Positions 16,306 to 25,417 of a DNA stretch of 64,000 nt are shown one piece after another (position 1 is the stretch's first letter; every line of letters begins with the position of its first letter). The DNA lies in contig NZ_JACXJA010000005.1 in NCBI RefSeq assembly GCF_014705615.1, positions 186,001-250,000 of the forward strand, read 5' to 3'. Under the pieces are notes generated by a model that saw only the letters and a program-made list of their open reading frames with translations, was not told the DNA's origin and made no database searches. Source of the stretch: Paenibacillus oceani. Its GTDB lineage: Bacteria > Bacillota > Bacilli > Paenibacillales > NBRC-103111. The translations under genes were made by a program, and so were the position numbers.

Positions 16306-16388
16306 CTTTTGTTTCACTAACGAATTGACACATACTTGGTAACGGGATTCGTACACGAATTGCGTTCATTACGGGGAGGAACCGACTG

Positions 16389-17636
16389 ATGAGTGAAGTA
16401 CGCGAAAAAGCGGCGCTGGCCAAAAAAGCGGCGCAAGCGATGAATCGAATGACGACAGAGCAGAAAAACGAAGCGCTGCTGCTGATGGCGGACGCGCTTG
16501 TAACCAATAGCGCCTCGATTATCGAGGCGAACGCGCGGGATCTGGAGCGCGGCCGGGCGGGCGGAACTCCCGCTTCGATGCTGGACCGCCTTGCGCTGAA
16601 CGATCAGCGGATCGAAGCGATCGCCCAAGGGCTGCGCGAGATCGTGGAACTGCCGGACCCTACGGGCCGGATTATCGAGGAAGCGACGCGGCCGAACGGT
16701 ATCGTCATCCGCAAGCTTAGCGTTCCGATCGGCGTCATCGGCATCGTGTACGAGGCTCGCCCGAACGTCACTGTCGATGCGGCCGGATTATGCCTGAAGA
16801 CGGGCAACTCGGTTGTCCTGCGCGGAGGTTCCGCGGCGCTTGAATCGAACCGCCGGATTATCGAGGTCATGCATGAGGCGCTCTCCCGCTCCGCCTTGCC
16901 TCCCGAAGCGCTGCAGCTGATTGAGAGCTCGGACCGTTCCTCCGTCGATGAGATGCTGAAGCTGAACGGTTTGCTGGACGTCATCATTCCGCGGGGCGGA
17001 CGCTCGCTTATCCAGAATGTGGTCCAAAACGCCACGGTTCCGGTTATCGAAACCGGTGAAGGCGTCTGCCACACGTATGTTGACGACGAGGCCGATCCCG
17101 CAATGGCCGAAGCGATCGCGATCAATGCGAAAGTGCAGCGCCCTTCCGTCTGCAACTCGATGGAGACGCTGCTCGTCCACGAACGGTTCGCAGGCGCCCA
17201 TCTGGCTGCTCTGGCCGCCAGGCTGCAGGAGCTCGGCGTCGAACTGCGGGGCTGCGCCAAGAGCCGGACGCTGGTGCCGGGCATGGGCGAAGCGGCAGAG
17301 ACCGACTGGGGCACCGAGTACAACGACCTGATCTTGTCGGTGAAAGTCGTAAGCGGCCTGGACGAAGCGCTGGACCATATCCGGCTGTACGGCACCTCCC
17401 ATTCGGAGTGTATCGTAACCGGGAATACGGAGCGCGCGGAGCGATTCCTCGCGGAGATCGACGCCGCCGCCGTCTATCATAACGCTTCGACCCGTTTTAC
17501 CGACGGTTTCGAGTTCGGATACGGCGCGGAGATCGGCATCAGCACGCAGAAGCTGCATGCCCGGGGACCGATGGGGCTGCCTGCCCTGACTTCGACCAAG
17601 TTTATCATACACGGAAACGGACAAATCCGCGGGTAA
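16389..17636 (+). CDS. proA: Gamma-glutamyl phosphate reductase
   Basis: A 415-residue aldehyde-dehydrogenase-fold enzyme reducing gamma-glutamyl phosphate with NADPH to glutamate semialdehyde. The nucleophilic Cys255 lies in KVQRPSVCNSMET, and GVIGIVYEARPNVTVDAA and the terminal FGYGAEIGISTQKLHARGP are family signatures. ACGGGGAGG lies upstream of the ATG. It follows proS by 83 bp in the T-box operon and works directly with ProB. Confidence 0.97.
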   Translation: MSEVREKAALAKKAAQAMNRMTTEQKNEALLLMADALVTNSASIIEANARDLERGRAGGTPASMLDRLALNDQRIEAIAQGLREIVELPDPTGRIIEEATRPNGIVIRKLSVPIGVIGIVYEARPNVTVDAAGLCLKTGNSVVLRGGSAALESNRRIIEVMHEALSRSALPPEALQLIESSDRSSVDEMLKLNGLLDVIIPRGGRSLIQNVVQNATVPVIETGEGVCHTYVDDEADPAMAEAIAINAKVQRPSVCNSMETLLVHERFAGAHLAALAARLQELGVELRGCAKSRTLVPGMGEAAETDWGTEYNDLILSVKVVSGLDEALDHIRLYGTSHSECIVTGNTERAERFLAEIDAAAVYHNASTRFTDGFEFGYGAEIGISTQKLHARGPMGLPALTSTKFIIHGNGQIRG

Positions 17637-17643
17637 TTCCAGC

Positions 17644-17662
17644 GGCCGTTTGCAAAACGGCC
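17644..17662 (+). other. Short hairpin between proA and proC
   Basis: GGCCGTTT and AAACGGCC pair around a 3-base loop just after the proA stop. With no U-tract it is a weak terminator at best and could be an mRNA processing or stability element that tunes the distal genes. Confidence 0.4.
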
Positions 17663-17722
17663 TTCGTTCAGTCATCATAAAAAGCGGACAGAACTAAAAC
17701 CGCTGCGGAGGGAATTACGGAT

Positions 17723-18595
17723 ATGAGCCATACGCCTTTACAAGTAAACATCGGCTTTATCGGCGCGGGGTCGATGGCCGAAGCGATATTGCGCGGCCTG
17801 ATCGCTCCCGGCATCGCCGATCCGGACCGGGTATTCGCCTTGAACCGTCAAAACGACGAGCGGCTGGCCGAGCTCCGGAACAAATACGGCATCCGGACGA
17901 CCCGGATGCCGGAGGAACGCGACCGGCTGATCTCCGAGGCGGACATTCTCGTGCTTGGCATGAAGCCCAAGGACGCCGCTGCGGGAATCGCCGACATCCG
18001 GCACCTGCTTCACCCCGGTCAGTTGATCGTTTCGCTCGTTGCCGGCTTTTCGATCGGCGCTATGGAACGCATCGTCGGCGGCGCTCAGCCGATCGTCCGC
18101 ACGATGCCGAATACGTCGAGCACGATCGGACTCGGCGCGACCGGAATCAGCTTCTCCAGCGCCGTTACGGCCGAGCAGAAAGAGACATGTCTCACCTTGT
18201 TCCGGGCAATCGGCGAAGTGACCGTCATCGGGGAAGAAAGCTTCGATATTTTGACCGGCGTATCGGGGAGCGGGCCTGCTTACCTGTACTATGTGATGGA
18301 AGCGATGATCAACGCCGGCGTGGAAGGCGGCTTAAGCGAGGAAGCAGCCCGTCTGCTGACGGCGCAAACCGTCCTGGGTGCCGCCCAAATGGTGAAAACG
18401 ACAAACGAATGGCCTGGCGAGCTGCGCCGCAAAGTAACGTCTCCGAACGGAACGACCCAAGCCGCGATCGAAGTGCTCGAGTCGGGCCAGGTGGGCGATA
18501 CCGTTGCCCGGGCTGTCAAACGGGCGGCCGAACGGTCGCGGGAGATTAGCGATTCGCTCGCCGAACAGGCCGAGCAGTATGGAAAGCAGGTGTAA
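17723..18595 (+). CDS. proC: Pyrroline-5-carboxylate reductase
   Basis: A 290-residue NAD(P)H-dependent enzyme making L-proline. The Rossmann loop GFIGAGSMAEAI is at residues 11-22. The C-terminal signature GSGPAYLYYVMEAM and the KVTSPNGTTQAAIEVLE block are intact. Good GGAGGG ribosome binding site before the ATG. It completes the glutamate-to-proline pathway in this operon, and its stop is only 3 bp before mtnW. Confidence 0.96.
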   Translation: MSHTPLQVNIGFIGAGSMAEAILRGLIAPGIADPDRVFALNRQNDERLAELRNKYGIRTTRMPEERDRLISEADILVLGMKPKDAAAGIADIRHLLHPGQLIVSLVAGFSIGAMERIVGGAQPIVRTMPNTSSTIGLGATGISFSSAVTAEQKETCLTLFRAIGEVTVIGEESFDILTGVSGSGPAYLYYVMEAMINAGVEGGLSEEAARLLTAQTVLGAAQMVKTTNEWPGELRRKVTSPNGTTQAAIEVLESGQVGDTVARAVKRAAERSREISDSLAEQAEQYGKQV

Positions 18596-18598
18596 CGA

Positions 18599-19882
18599 TT
18601 GAACTCGTATTGTGTCGCGACTTACCGCTGTTACGACGCTCAAGCGGATTTTCATAAAAAAGCCCAGTCGATCGCCGTCGGCCTCACCGTAGGAAGCTGG
18701 ACGGAGCTCCCTGCAGCCAAGCAAAAAGAGATGGAACAACATCTCGGTCTGGTGTTATCCGTCGATGTGTACGAGCCGGGAGCGGCCGGCGAACAAGCTG
18801 ACGAGGGGCGGTACGCCGATATACGCATCGCTTATCCGGACATCAACTTCAGCGCCGATATCCCGGCTCTGCTCGTGACGGTGTTCGGCAAGCTGTCGAT
18901 GGACGGCAAAATCAAATTGACCGACCTGCACTTCTCCCCTTCGTTCCTCAGCCGGTTCTCCGGTCCGAAGTTCGGCATCTCCGGCGTCCGCGACTTGCTG
19001 GGCGTTCACGACCGGCCGCTGCTGATGAGCATCTTCAAGTCGGTCATTGGCCATGACCTGGCCGAGCTCGGGGAGCAGTTTTACGGCCAGGCCGCGGGTG
19101 GTGTCGATCTGATCAAGGACGACGAGATTTTGTTCGAAAACCCGCTGACCCCGATCGAGAAACGGGTTCAAGTGTGCATGGAAGCCGCCCGCAAGGCGCA
19201 GGAGACGACCGGACAAAAGCTGCTGTACGCCGTCAACATCACCGGTCCGGCATCCAGGCTGGCCGATCAGGCCAAAAAAGCGATCGACGCCGGCGCCAAC
19301 GCGCTGCTGTTCAACGTACTCGCCTACGGCTTCGATACGCTGCGCGAGCTTAGCGCCGACCCGGACATCAACGTCCCGATCGCCGCACATCCGGCGCTGG
19401 CAGGCGCTCTGTATCCGTCGCCGCATTACGGCATCTCAGCGTCGGTGCTGCTCGGCAAGCTGATGAGGCTGGCCGGAGCCGATCTCGTCCTGTTCCCGTC
19501 GCCTTACGGTTCCGTCGTTATGCCGAAGGAAGAGAATTTGGCGATTCAGCATGCGCTCGCGACCGAACGTCTCGCCGAAGACTACTTATACGTTCCGTCA
19601 GGCGGTTCGGACGGACCGTCCGTTTCCTTGCGCACCAGCTTCCCTGTCCCGTCGGCTGGCATTCATCCCGGGCTCGTTCCATGGATTATCCGCGACTTCG
19701 GCTCCGAGGTCGTCGTCAACGCCGGGGGCGGCATTCACGGGCACCCGATGGGAACCGCCGCGGGCGGACAAGCGTTCCGCCAGGCGATCGACGCAGTGAG
19801 ACAAGGCGTCCCGCTGGCCGACTATGCAGGCAGCCATCCGGAGCTGAAAGCGGCCATCGACCGCTGGGGTGTGAAGGAATGA
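18599..19882 (+). CDS. mtnW: 2,3-diketo-5-methylthiopentyl-1-phosphate enolase (RuBisCO-like)
   Basis: A 427-residue RuBisCO-like protein of methionine salvage. Lys173, Asp175 and Glu176 in LIKDDE correspond in position to the carbamylated lysine and metal ligands known for this enolase, and Lys98 to its proposed base. It starts at TTG 18599 with AGCAGGTG before it; no ATG is possible because the proC stop is just upstream. It is therefore co-transcribed with the proline genes. Its stop overlaps the mtnX ATG by 4 bp. Confidence 0.94.
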   Translation: MNSYCVATYRCYDAQADFHKKAQSIAVGLTVGSWTELPAAKQKEMEQHLGLVLSVDVYEPGAAGEQADEGRYADIRIAYPDINFSADIPALLVTVFGKLSMDGKIKLTDLHFSPSFLSRFSGPKFGISGVRDLLGVHDRPLLMSIFKSVIGHDLAELGEQFYGQAAGGVDLIKDDEILFENPLTPIEKRVQVCMEAARKAQETTGQKLLYAVNITGPASRLADQAKKAIDAGANALLFNVLAYGFDTLRELSADPDINVPIAAHPALAGALYPSPHYGISASVLLGKLMRLAGADLVLFPSPYGSVVMPKEENLAIQHALATERLAEDYLYVPSGGSDGPSVSLRTSFPVPSAGIHPGLVPWIIRDFGSEVVVNAGGGIHGHPMGTAAGGQAFRQAIDAVRQGVPLADYAGSHPELKAAIDRWGVKE

Positions 19883-20544
19883 AAAAAACGATCATCTTTT
19901 GCGACTTCGACGGAACGATCACCGAGAGCGACAATATCGTAGCCATCATGAAGCATTTTAATCCGCCGGGGTGGGAGCCGCTCGTCGAGCAGGTCGTGAA
20001 CCGGACGATGAGCATCCGGGAAGGGGTCGGGCGGATGTTCGACCTGCTCCCTTCCTCCGCGAAAGCCGAAGTGGCCCAGTACGTCTTCGATACCGCCAAA
20101 ATTCGCGCCGGATTCCCGGATCTGCTCGACTACTGCGATCGTGCGGACATCGAGTTTCTCGTCACCAGCGGGGGGATCGATTTCTTCCTGCTGCCACTGC
20201 TGGAGCCGTTCCCGATCGAGGAGGACCGCATTTATTGCAACGCCAGCGATTTTACGGGCGAACGGATTCGCATCGTATGGCCGCATCCGTGCGACGACGA
20301 ATGTCACACCGACTGCGGCATGTGCAAAACGACCGTCATCCGCCGTTATCCGAAGGAAAACTACTTCCGGATTCTGATCGGAGACAGCGTCACCGATTTT
20401 GAAGGGGCCAAGCTGGCCGATCTCGTCTTCGCCCGCTCGCACCTGATTACGAAAAGCGAGGAGCTCGGCTTGCCGTACGTTCCTTTCGAGACATTCCATG
20501 ACGTCGTCCGTCATCTCAATACGATTCAACAAGGAGAAGGTTAG
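19879..20544 (+). CDS. mtnX: 2-hydroxy-3-keto-5-methylthiopentenyl-1-phosphate phosphatase
   Basis: A 221-residue HAD-superfamily phosphatase. The nucleophile motif FCDFDGT places Asp9 and Asp11; motif II is near VTSGG and motif IV is GDSVTDFEGA. The cluster CDDECHTDCGMC around 133-144 is typical of MtnX. It acts after MtnW in the Bacillus-type salvage branch, where a separate enolase and phosphatase replace the fused MtnC. The start overlaps the mtnW stop (ATGA), so the two are translationally coupled. Confidence 0.93.
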   Translation: MKKTIIFCDFDGTITESDNIVAIMKHFNPPGWEPLVEQVVNRTMSIREGVGRMFDLLPSSAKAEVAQYVFDTAKIRAGFPDLLDYCDRADIEFLVTSGGIDFFLLPLLEPFPIEEDRIYCNASDFTGERIRIVWPHPCDDECHTDCGMCKTTVIRRYPKENYFRILIGDSVTDFEGAKLADLVFARSHLITKSEELGLPYVPFETFHDVVRHLNTIQQGEG

Positions 20545-20545
20545 A

Positions 20546-21190
20546 TTGAACGAGCCTCTGTATACGCTGGAGCAGCGCCAGCAAGCGTTCACGAAGCTGC
20601 GGGAAGTCAAGACGGAATTCGCCTCGCGCGGCTGGTTCCCCGCCACAAGCGGCAACTTGTCGGTCCGCGTCGGGGAGTATTCCCCCGAACAATTTACATT
20701 CGCCATCACGGCCAGCGGGAAGGACAAGTCCCAGCATACGCCGGAAGATTTCCTGTTGGTCGATCATCGCGGACAGCCGATCGAGCCTACGCGGCTGAAG
20801 CCTTCGGCCGAAACGTTAATCCACTGCGAGATTTACCGGTTGACGGGCTGCGGCGCCGTATTCCACGTGCATACGGTATTCAATAACATCGTCTCCGAGC
20901 TGTACGCGGAACGGGGCAGTGTCCCGATCGAGCGGGTGGAGCTGATCAAAGCATTTAACATCTGGCAGGAGGATGCGCAGATCGAAGTTCCCGTCCTCCC
21001 CAACTACGCGGATATTCCGAAAATCGCCGAGCTGGTGGAAGGCCGGATCGACCGCGCCATCCCGGGGATCATCCTGAGAAATCACGGGATCTACGCATGG
21101 GGCGCGAACGTATTCGAGGCGAAGCGTCATCTGGAGGCGTTCGAGTTTCTGTTCGAATATGTGTACCGCTGGAAAGCGTTACACTTGTAG
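20546..21190 (+). CDS. mtnB: Methylthioribulose-1-phosphate dehydratase
   Basis: A 214-residue class II aldolase-like zinc enzyme dehydrating methylthioribulose 1-phosphate. SAETLIH (Glu89 proposed acid/base) and HVHTVFNN (His107, His109) are the metal and catalytic motifs, and RNHGIYAWG near the C-terminus gives the third zinc His. I start at TTG 20546, which has AAGGAGAAGG 5 bases upstream and begins 1 bp after the mtnX stop. It is the last gene of the operon and is followed by a strong terminator. Confidence 0.94.
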   Translation: MNEPLYTLEQRQQAFTKLREVKTEFASRGWFPATSGNLSVRVGEYSPEQFTFAITASGKDKSQHTPEDFLLVDHRGQPIEPTRLKPSAETLIHCEIYRLTGCGAVFHVHTVFNNIVSELYAERGSVPIERVELIKAFNIWQEDAQIEVPVLPNYADIPKIAELVEGRIDRAIPGIILRNHGIYAWGANVFEAKRHLEAFEFLFEYVYRWKALHL

Positions 21191-21202
21191 GTTCTCGTTT
21201 AA

Positions 21203-21239
21203 AAAAACCGTCCGGCTATAGAGGTCCGGACGGTTTTTT
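21203..21239 (+). terminator. Terminator of the pro-mtn operon
   Basis: AAAAACCGTCCGG pairs with CCGGACGGTTTTT and ends in six T, 13 bp after the mtnB stop. It is a textbook intrinsic terminator. Confidence 0.93.
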
Positions 21240-21357
21240 GACGTGCCGACCCGCACGTGTGCGCGTGGAAAGGAAGGGTCGGAAAGGAAAGAGTCCGAAG
21301 GGAACGGGTTACCTTCGCTCCAGCCGCTTGTACTGAAATGCGTAAATCATTGAACAG

Positions 21358-21540
21358 TTAGCGTTGCAAAACCTTACCGGCGTATGTCCATTTAAACGGT
21401 CTGGCCATGGTGCGATTGAAATAGCGGATAAAATGGAGTACCTGCTCTTTCAAGTCCTGTTTCGAGACGAAGCTGCCCCGCCGAATCAATCGCCGTACCA
21501 AAATGCTGAACCAAATCTCGATTTGATTTAGCCCACCCGT
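21358..21540 (-). pseudogene. IS630-family transposase, C-terminal remnant
   Basis: On the minus strand the frame reads NQIEIWFSILVRRLI, then RRGSFVSKQDLKEQVLHFI and RYFNRTMARPFKWTYAGK before a TAA at 21358-21360. This is the conserved C-terminus of IS630-family DDE transposases (LNQIEIWFSIL...FNRTMARPFKWTY). The usual HxSWLNQ lead-in is degraded to ETGGLNQ and nothing recognisable lies upstream, so the catalytic DDE core is gone. No terminal inverted repeats were identified. Confidence 0.8.
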
Positions 21541-21710
21541 TTCACACCGATTGGAAACTGTTGGGGATCTTCAGCTATTCAGTACTAGTTGATGCGGTTA
21601 TGTTTCGTGCGAACCATCCGCCCCCCCAAGGAAGCCCGTTATCCTCTCAGTTGTGAGCAGGGTATATTCGCCTTCGCCAAAACGTGTCACGCGACCCCTG
21701 AACCAAATAG

Positions 21711-21905
21711 GAGTCTTTCGAGGCTTCTATTTTTTCCCTTTTCGCAAAACGAAACCGAATAGAGGCGGTTTTCACCCCTTATTTCAGCCAACTGTTGGGG
21801 TCAGCACCCTTTTCGCGGATATTAGAAGCTTCAAACCGCTCTTATTCCGTGTCCAACCCGGGTTTCGGACAATATAAGGAATGCAAACCGCTCTTATTCA
21901 CTTCC
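21711..21905 (-). repeat. Dispersed intergenic repeat, copy 2, with an extra unit
   Basis: Positions 21711-21852 align in minus orientation with 5420-5562. On the minus strand the segment is itself made of two related units: one begins GAATAAGAGCGGTTTGCATT (21880-21899) and the next GAATAAGAGCGGTTTGAAGC (about 21828-21847), each followed by an AT-rich CTTATATT or CTAATATCC block. The shared 15-base AATAAGAGCGGTTTG core is identical in both units. Confidence 0.7.
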
Positions 21906-22143
21906 TCCCCCGCCGCTTCAAGGCCTTGAAAAAGCGTAAAAGCGGCTTGCGGCGTTTGCGGACTCGACAAGGACGCTGACCCTCTCCGCTTTTCCACGCT
22001 CGTACCTATAACATGACGCCACGCCGCCCGCACAGCCCGAAGCATCAGCGCCTCCGCTTTCGCTCTCGTACGTATATCCTGACAGCACAATCCGGGGTGC
22101 AGGTCACCCATCCGCAACGTTGCCGTTGCCCGGTCCGCCCAGC

Positions 22144-22172
22144 AAAAAAAAGGCGCCCGCTACCGGGCGCCT
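22144..22172 (-). terminator. Terminator overlapping the dnaD stop codon
   Basis: On the minus strand AGGCGCCCG pairs with CGGGCGCCT around a 4-base loop and is followed by eight T. The loop contains the TAG stop of dnaD, so the stem includes its last codons. Confidence 0.92.
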
Positions 22173-22846
22173 CTGAACTTCTGCGTATATTCTCTCGCCT
22201 GCTCGGGCGTCTGCACGCGGTTGCGGCTCCACTCCAGCAAGATCCGATCGATATAGCGGAAATGAATAACACCGGCGAACACCGCCTCCTTGAGCGCGAA
22301 CAAAATCAGCTCTTCCGGATACCGGTCGCGGTCAATCCATTGCGAGACGGTCTCGCATTCCATCGGCGTAAGCGGACGGGCGAACTCCTTCTCGAATACG
22401 GTGAAAATGTCGGACTTTTCCGCCGGCGCCGCAGCGGCTTTCGCTGCTTGTTGCGAAGACGCACCGGACTGCTTCGCGTCTTCGATCCAGGCTGCTGCAA
22501 GCTTCCGGTACAGCGGCGACAGATTGTAGCGTTCGCTCAGCACCCCGCTGACCGGATCGGTCTCCCCGTCAATTTGCAGCATCTCTTCCTTAAGCAGCCG
22601 CTGGAGCGCCCTCAACACCGACTCGTACGTTGCCGACATCCGGCTTTGCAGCTCCTCCGGAGTCGGAAAATCGTTGCCCTCCTTCTCCTTGAACTGAAAC
22701 AGATGGATGAGCAGCATCGCTTCCATATCCGACAGCTTCATCGCTTTGTACAGCTTCAGCAGCAGCGAAGGAACCGATACGCTGCCTTCGCGCATTGCCG
22801 CAGCCATCCCCCGCTCGATCTGCTTCCAGTCTACCCCTTTTGCCAT
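22160..22846 (-). CDS. dnaD: DnaD-domain replication initiation protein
   Basis: A 228-residue primosome component that remodels oriC DNA and recruits the helicase loading complex in Bacillota. The N-terminal winged-helix oligomerisation domain (about 1-105) is followed by an Ala-rich linker (128-143) and a DnaB/DnaD C-terminal domain with FALKEAVFAGVIHFRYIDRIL near 180-200. It follows asnS by 21 bp, the same asnS-dnaD order as in Bacillus subtilis. The next Bacillus gene, nth, is absent here because the transcript ends at the overlapping terminator. Confidence 0.9.
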   Translation of the reverse strand: MAKGVDWKQIERGMAAAMREGSVSVPSLLLKLYKAMKLSDMEAMLLIHLFQFKEKEGNDFPTPEELQSRMSATYESVLRALQRLLKEEMLQIDGETDPVSGVLSERYNLSPLYRKLAAAWIEDAKQSGASSQQAAKAAAAPAEKSDIFTVFEKEFARPLTPMECETVSQWIDRDRYPEELILFALKEAVFAGVIHFRYIDRILLEWSRNRVQTPEQAREYTQKFRGAR

Positions 22847-22867
22847 ATTCAGCCAGCCTCCTTGCCG

Positions 22868-24160
22868 TTACGGGTACAGACGGTTCAACAAACGCGGAAA
22901 CGGGATCGTTTCCCTTACATGTTCGAGCCCGCAGATCCAGGCGACCGTACGCTCCAGTCCGAGCCCGAATCCAGAATGCGGCACAGTGCCGTATTTGCGC
23001 AGGTCGAGGTACCAGCGGTACGCGTCCTCTCCCAGCTCATGCTCCTTGAAGCGCTGCTCGATCAGTACCGGATCATCGATCCGCTGGCTTCCTCCGATGA
23101 TCTCCCCGTAACCTTCGGGCGCGATCAGATCGGCGCACAGGACCACTTCCGGACGATCCGGTTTAGGCTTCATATAGAATGCTTTGAAGGAAGCCGGATA
23201 ATGGGTAATAAACACCGGCTTATCGAACTGCTGCGCGATCTCGGTCTCGTGCGGCGCACCGAAGTCTTCGCCCCATGTAAAGGCATGGCCTCGCTCCTGA
23301 AGCAGCTTGACGGCATCGTCATAGGTTATTCGGGGGAACGGGGCGCGCACGCTCTCCAGCTTCGATACGTCGCGTCCGAGCGTCTCCAGTTCTTTGCGGC
23401 AGTTGGCAACGACCGATTGCACCACATGGGATACGAACTGCTCCTGAATAACGAGACTTTGTTCATGATCCACGAACGCCATCTCCGGCTCGATCATCCA
23501 AAATTCGATCAGGTGGCGCCGTGTCTTCGATTTCTCCGCCCGGAACGTCGGGCCGAACGAGTACACTTTGCCGAGCGCCATCGCCGCCGCTTCCATGTAC
23601 AGCTGTCCGCTCTGCGTCAAATAAGCGTCTTCGTCGAAATATTTCGTATGGAACAAATTCGTCGTCCCTTCGCAGGACGAAGGCGTCAGAATCGGCGGAT
23701 CAACGAGGGTGAAGCCGTGTTCGTCGAAGTATCCTTGTATCGCCCGGATAATCTGCGCACGGATGACCATAATCGCCCGCTGTCTCGGGGAACGGAGCCA
23801 CAAGTGGCGATGGTCCATCAAATAATCGACGCCGTGCTCCTTAGGCGTAATCGGATAATCCTCGGAGATTTGGATCGTTTCGATTCCGCTTACCGTCAGC
23901 TCGTACCCGCTCTGGCTGCGCGCGTCCTCTCGTACTTCTCCGGTCACGTACAGCGAGCTTTCCTGAGTAAGCTTGGCAGCCGCCTCCCAGACCGGTTCGG
24001 ACACTTCGCTTTTGACGACTACCGCCTGGATGAAGCCTGTGCCGTCGCGAAGCTGCAAAAACTGGATTTTGCCGCTGGACCGTTTGTTGTACAGCCAGCA
24101 GCCGATCCGGACCGTATGCCCGGCATGTCGGTTCACTTCACGAATGGTACATTGCTCCAT
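22868..24160 (-). CDS. asnS: Asparaginyl-tRNA synthetase
   Basis: A 430-residue class IIb synthetase. An N-terminal OB-fold anticodon-binding domain (about 1-110) leads into the catalytic domain with [11 protein letters not shown], motif 2 [21 protein letters not shown] and motif 3 [13 protein letters not shown]. The motif 2 and active-site pattern (EFWMIEPE) suits Asn rather than Asp or Lys enzymes. GGAGGAG lies upstream of the ATG. It is 39 bp downstream of ackA, and all of hbd-ackA-asnS-dnaD are probably one transcript. Confidence 0.95.
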   Translation of the reverse strand: MEQCTIREVNRHAGHTVRIGCWLYNKRSSGKIQFLQLRDGTGFIQAVVVKSEVSEPVWEAAAKLTQESSLYVTGEVREDARSQSGYELTVSGIETIQISEDYPITPKEHGVDYLMDHRHLWLRSPRQRAIMVIRAQIIRAIQGYFDEHGFTLVDPPILTPSSCEGTTNLFHTKYFDEDAYLTQSGQLYMEAAAMALGKVYSFGPTFRAEKSKTRRHLIEFWMIEPEMAFVDHEQSLVIQEQFVSHVVQSVVANCRKELETLGRDVSKLESVRAPFPRITYDDAVKLLQERGHAFTWGEDFGAPHETEIAQQFDKPVFITHYPASFKAFYMKPKPDRPEVVLCADLIAPEGYGEIIGGSQRIDDPVLIEQRFKEHELGEDAYRWYLDLRKYGTVPHSGFGLGLERTVAWICGLEHVRETIPFPRLLNRLYP

Positions 24161-24199
24161 CGCTTACGTCACTCCTCCAACAAATATGAGATTTGAGAT

Positions 24200-25417
24200 T
24201 TACGCTTGCGGGGTCAGCGCTTTGGAAGCTTCGCGGAACGTGTCTCTTGCGATCATCAGCTCTTCGTTCGTCGGGATCACCCATACTTCAACTCTCGAAT
24301 CAGGGGACGATATGCGGCGGTCGTCGCGGCTGCGCGCTTCATTGGCGCTGTCATCCAGCTGGATTCCGAGGAACGTCAGCTTGTCGCACACGGCTTTGCG
24401 AAGGTAAGCGCTGTTCTCGCCCACTCCGGCCGTGAATACGAGCGTATCGATTCCGTTCATCGCCGCCGCATAAGCGCCGATATATTTTCTCAGCCGGTAC
24501 TCGTACATGTCGAACGCCAGCTTCGCGTTGCGGTCTCCCTCTCCGGCCGCCTCGATAATCTCCCTCATGTCTCCCATCCCGCCGGAGACGGCGAACAAGC
24601 CGCTATGTTTGTTCAGCATCGAATTGACTTCGTTCAGCGACAGGTCTTCCTTATCCATGGCAAAAGGAACGATGGCCGGGTCGATGTCGCCGCTGCGGGT
24701 TCCCATCATCAGTCCTTCGAGCGGAGTCATGCCCATGCTCGTGTCGAACGATTTGCCGTCCAGGATCGCGGTTACGCTACCTCCGTTCCCGATATGACAA
24801 GTAATCATCTTCATCTGTTCGAGCGGTTTCCCGATCAGCTCCGCCGCCCGGTCGCTGACGTATTGATGGGACGTGCCGTGAAAACCGTATCTGCGAACGC
24901 CATGTTTGCGGTAAAACACGTTGGGGATCGGATAGCGGAACGCAACCGGCGGCATCGTCTGGTGAAAGGCCGTATCGAAAACGACGACCTGCGGAATGTC
25001 CGGCAAGTTCGCTTCCACCGCCAAAATCCCCGTTAATGCGCCCGGATTATGGAGCGGGGCGAGGTCAAACAGACGCTTGATCTCCTCCTTCACCTTATCG
25101 TCGACCTTCACCGAGCCCGAGAACGCCTCCCCGCCGTGAACGACGCGGTGGCCGGCGGCATGTACTTCCTCGATCGAACGCAAAACCCCTTCCTTCGGAT
25201 CGATCAGGATTCGCAGCACCCGGCGGATTGCCGACGTATGATCGAGAATCTCGCTTACCTCGCGCAGCTCCGGTCGGCCTGTAGGTTCGTGGGTGAGCAT
25301 CGCCGTCTCCATGCCGATCCGTTCGACCTTGCCTCTGGCAAGCACCGATTCGGTCGTCATATCGAACACCTGGTACTTCAGCGAGGAACTTCCGGCGTTA
25401 ATCACGAGTATGTTCAT
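24200..25417 (-). CDS. ackA: Acetate kinase
   Basis: A 405-residue ASKHA-fold kinase that makes ATP and acetate from acetyl phosphate, or the reverse. NAGSSSLKYQ at residues 6-15, HRVVHGGEAFSGS, FDTAFHQTMP and GFHGTSHQYV are diagnostic. It overlaps the upstream 3-hydroxyacyl-CoA dehydrogenase by 4 bp. No pta is in the window. Linkage to a fatty-acid-type dehydrogenase suggests a shared role in acetyl-CoA or butyrate-like overflow, though this is inference. Confidence 0.97.
   Translation of the reverse strand: MNILVINAGSSSLKYQVFDMTTESVLARGKVERIGMETAMLTHEPTGRPELREVSEILDHTSAIRRVLRILIDPKEGVLRSIEEVHAAGHRVVHGGEAFSGSVKVDDKVKEEIKRLFDLAPLHNPGALTGILAVEANLPDIPQVVVFDTAFHQTMPPVAFRYPIPNVFYRKHGVRRYGFHGTSHQYVSDRAAELIGKPLEQMKMITCHIGNGGSVTAILDGKSFDTSMGMTPLEGLMMGTRSGDIDPAIVPFAMDKEDLSLNEVNSMLNKHSGLFAVSGGMGDMREIIEAAGEGDRNAKLAFDMYEYRLRKYIGAYAAAMNGIDTLVFTAGVGENSAYLRKAVCDKLTFLGIQLDDSANEARSRDDRRISSPDSRVEVWVIPTNEELMIARDTFREASKALTPQA

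Larger units (their letters stand above)
21240..22143. other. Gene-poor region with IS remnant and dispersed repeats
   Basis: About 900 bp with no supported intact gene. It holds the end of an IS630-type transposase (21358-21540) and the second copy of the dispersed repeat (21711-21905). The remaining stretches (21240-21357, 21545-21710, 21906-22143) show no ribosome binding site with a credible frame. The mixture suggests an old insertion and decay site between the mtn operon and dnaD. Confidence 0.7.

Noticed and set aside
22013-24196. A 727-codon open frame on the plus strand opposite dnaD and asnS
   Set aside because: It is antisense to two genes with strong family motifs. Its translation is rich in R, H, Q and L and shows no domain, as expected for a shadow of a GC-rich gene.
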